Source: Rhizobium croatiense (GTDB taxonomy: Bacteria > Pseudomonadota > Alphaproteobacteria > Rhizobiales > Rhizobiaceae). Taken from it: a stretch of DNA of 64,000 nucleotides. The position numbers and the translations under genes were made by a program. Every line of letters starts with the position of its first letter. The first letter of the stretch is position 1. The stretch lies in the NCBI RefSeq assembly GCF_019793465.1, contig NZ_JAILYJ010000018.1:1-64000 (forward strand), read 5' to 3'. This document shows, one piece after another, positions 63,371 through 64,000 of this stretch. The notes under the pieces were generated by a model, which saw only the letters and a program-made list of their open reading frames with translations, ran no database searches and was not told the origin of the DNA.

Positions 63371-63712
63371 ATGGCCGAAGAGATCACCTACGCCGATTTC
63401 GATCGTGTCGACATCCGTGTCGGCACGGTCGTCGAGGTCAGTCCCTTTCCGGAAGCGCGCAAACCGGCGTTCAAGCTGGTCATCGATTTCGGCCCCGACA
63501 TCGGCATGAAAAAATCCTCGGCGCAAATCACCGTGCATTATACGCCGGAAAGGCTGATCGGCCGGCAGGTCCTTGGCGTTGTCAACTTCCCGCCACGCCA
63601 GATCGGGCCGTTCCGCTCGGAAGTGCTGACGCTGGGGTTTGCGGATGAGAACGGCGCGATCGTGCTCGCCGCGGTCGAGCAGCCGGTGCCGAATGGCCAG
63701 AAGATGATGTGA
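63371..63712 (+). CDS. CsaA-like tRNA-binding (OB-fold) protein
   Basis: 113 residues. The OB-fold tRNA-binding pattern DIRVGTVVEVSPFPEARKPA and KKSSAQITVHYTPERL is present. CsaA is a small chaperone with tRNA-binding activity. It starts 11 bases after proC. Confidence 0.88.
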   Translation: MAEEITYADFDRVDIRVGTVVEVSPFPEARKPAFKLVIDFGPDIGMKKSSAQITVHYTPERLIGRQVLGVVNFPPRQIGPFRSEVLTLGFADENGAIVLAAVEQPVPNGQKMM

Positions 63713-64000
63713 GCCTTAGAGCCTTTCCTGATTAGATTGAAGCATTCTGCCGGAGCAGGTTTTCGTCAGGGCAAAGGCGATTGGCGATGGGCATACCTCA
63801 TAGTACGTCCGAGCCGATCGCCTCTGATCCTGGCTAGAGATGCCCGGCCCACCGGCCGCACCGCTTCGCCGTGGCGAAGCGATCAGTGCGCCCGGCGATT
63901 CCCAAGTCTTGCAGATTTGCCAGGCAAATCTGCGGGAGGGTTGGCTGAAACGGGTCGGCTGCTCGACCGGCCGGCTTGGCCGTAGAGCTTGGCTACGACG
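63713..64000. repeat. Palindrome-rich intergenic segment at the window edge
   Basis: The first 60 bases (CCTTTCCTGATTAGATTGAA, then GCATTCTGCCGGAGCAGG) look like a widespread rhizobial repeat. Then CGCTTCGCC (63862-63870)/GGCGAAGCG (63873-63881) is a perfect 9-bp hairpin, and GCAGATTTGCC (63911-63921)/GGCAAATCTGC (63923-63933) a perfect 11-bp one with a one-base loop. GGTCG/CGACC (63953-63968) is a third. No gene is supported. Confidence 0.6.

Overview
The window looks like chromosome from a Rhizobium of the etli/leguminosarum group. Pointers are the high-GC coding sequence, the fused anthranilate synthase TrpE(G) behind a tryptophan-rich leader peptide, separate petA-petB-petC genes, paired RirA-type iron boxes (TGA-N9-TCA) before a haem receptor gene, and several interspersed palindromic elements of the kind seen in Rhizobiaceae. 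I recognised no tRNA, rRNA, CRISPR array or prophage. The only transposase trace is the last 33 codons of an IS110-type gene at the left edge.

Layout. 0-4 kb: IS110 tail, extensin-like protein, iron-regulated TonB receptor. 3.8-6.2 kb: trpL attenuator and trpE(G). 6.2-12 kb: two small hypotheticals, a CDF metal transporter coupled to queF, a DUF2076 protein, a ClpP paralogue and a BenE-type transporter. 11.9-14 kb: a candidate leucine leader peptide and leuA. 14.3-20 kb: ECF sigma/anti-sigma pair, TPR protein, metallophosphoesterase, Nudix, glutathionyl-hydroquinone reductase and two acetyltransferases. 20.3-27.2 kb: a tight minus-strand operon MoxR ATPase - DUF58 - BatA/DUF4159 protein - large membrane protein - GNAT. 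27.3-29.9 kb: DUF1285, CoA-type Nudix and CCA-adding enzyme, translationally coupled. 30-34.3 kb: small proteins, hemF, Na/Pi transporter-PhoU and trmL. 34.4-38.9 kb: two paralogous ABC exporters with an orphan ribbon-helix-helix protein between them. 38.9-43.7 kb: endonuclease/phosphatase, petABC, apt. 43.7-49 kb: paired MaoC hydratases, a membrane protein, ychF, a ClpS2-like adaptor, a GNAT and pth. 49-56 kb: solute-binding protein, GGDEF-EAL protein, rplY, a hypothetical periplasmic protein, prs. 56-61 kb: lipoprotein and the operon lgt - MidA-like methyltransferase - pgeF - M24-like hydrolase. 61-64 kb: ubiK-like, YbjN, proC, a CsaA-like tRNA-binding protein, and a palindrome-rich edge.

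The most interesting system is regulatory. Upstream of leuA a 41-codon leader ORF has four consecutive Leu codons. The Leu-codon segment CTCCTCG recurs downstream, and two complementary GAGGAG segments alternate with them, the last being the leuA Shine-Dalgarno. This fits ribosome-stalling attenuation at the level of translation, with no U-tract needed. The trpL leader, 8 kb away, is a classical transcription attenuator. Both leader ATGs sit 8-9 bases after the last base of a plausible -10 box, so both may be leaderless sORFs. All functional calls rest on sequence reading and family knowledge; no searches were run.
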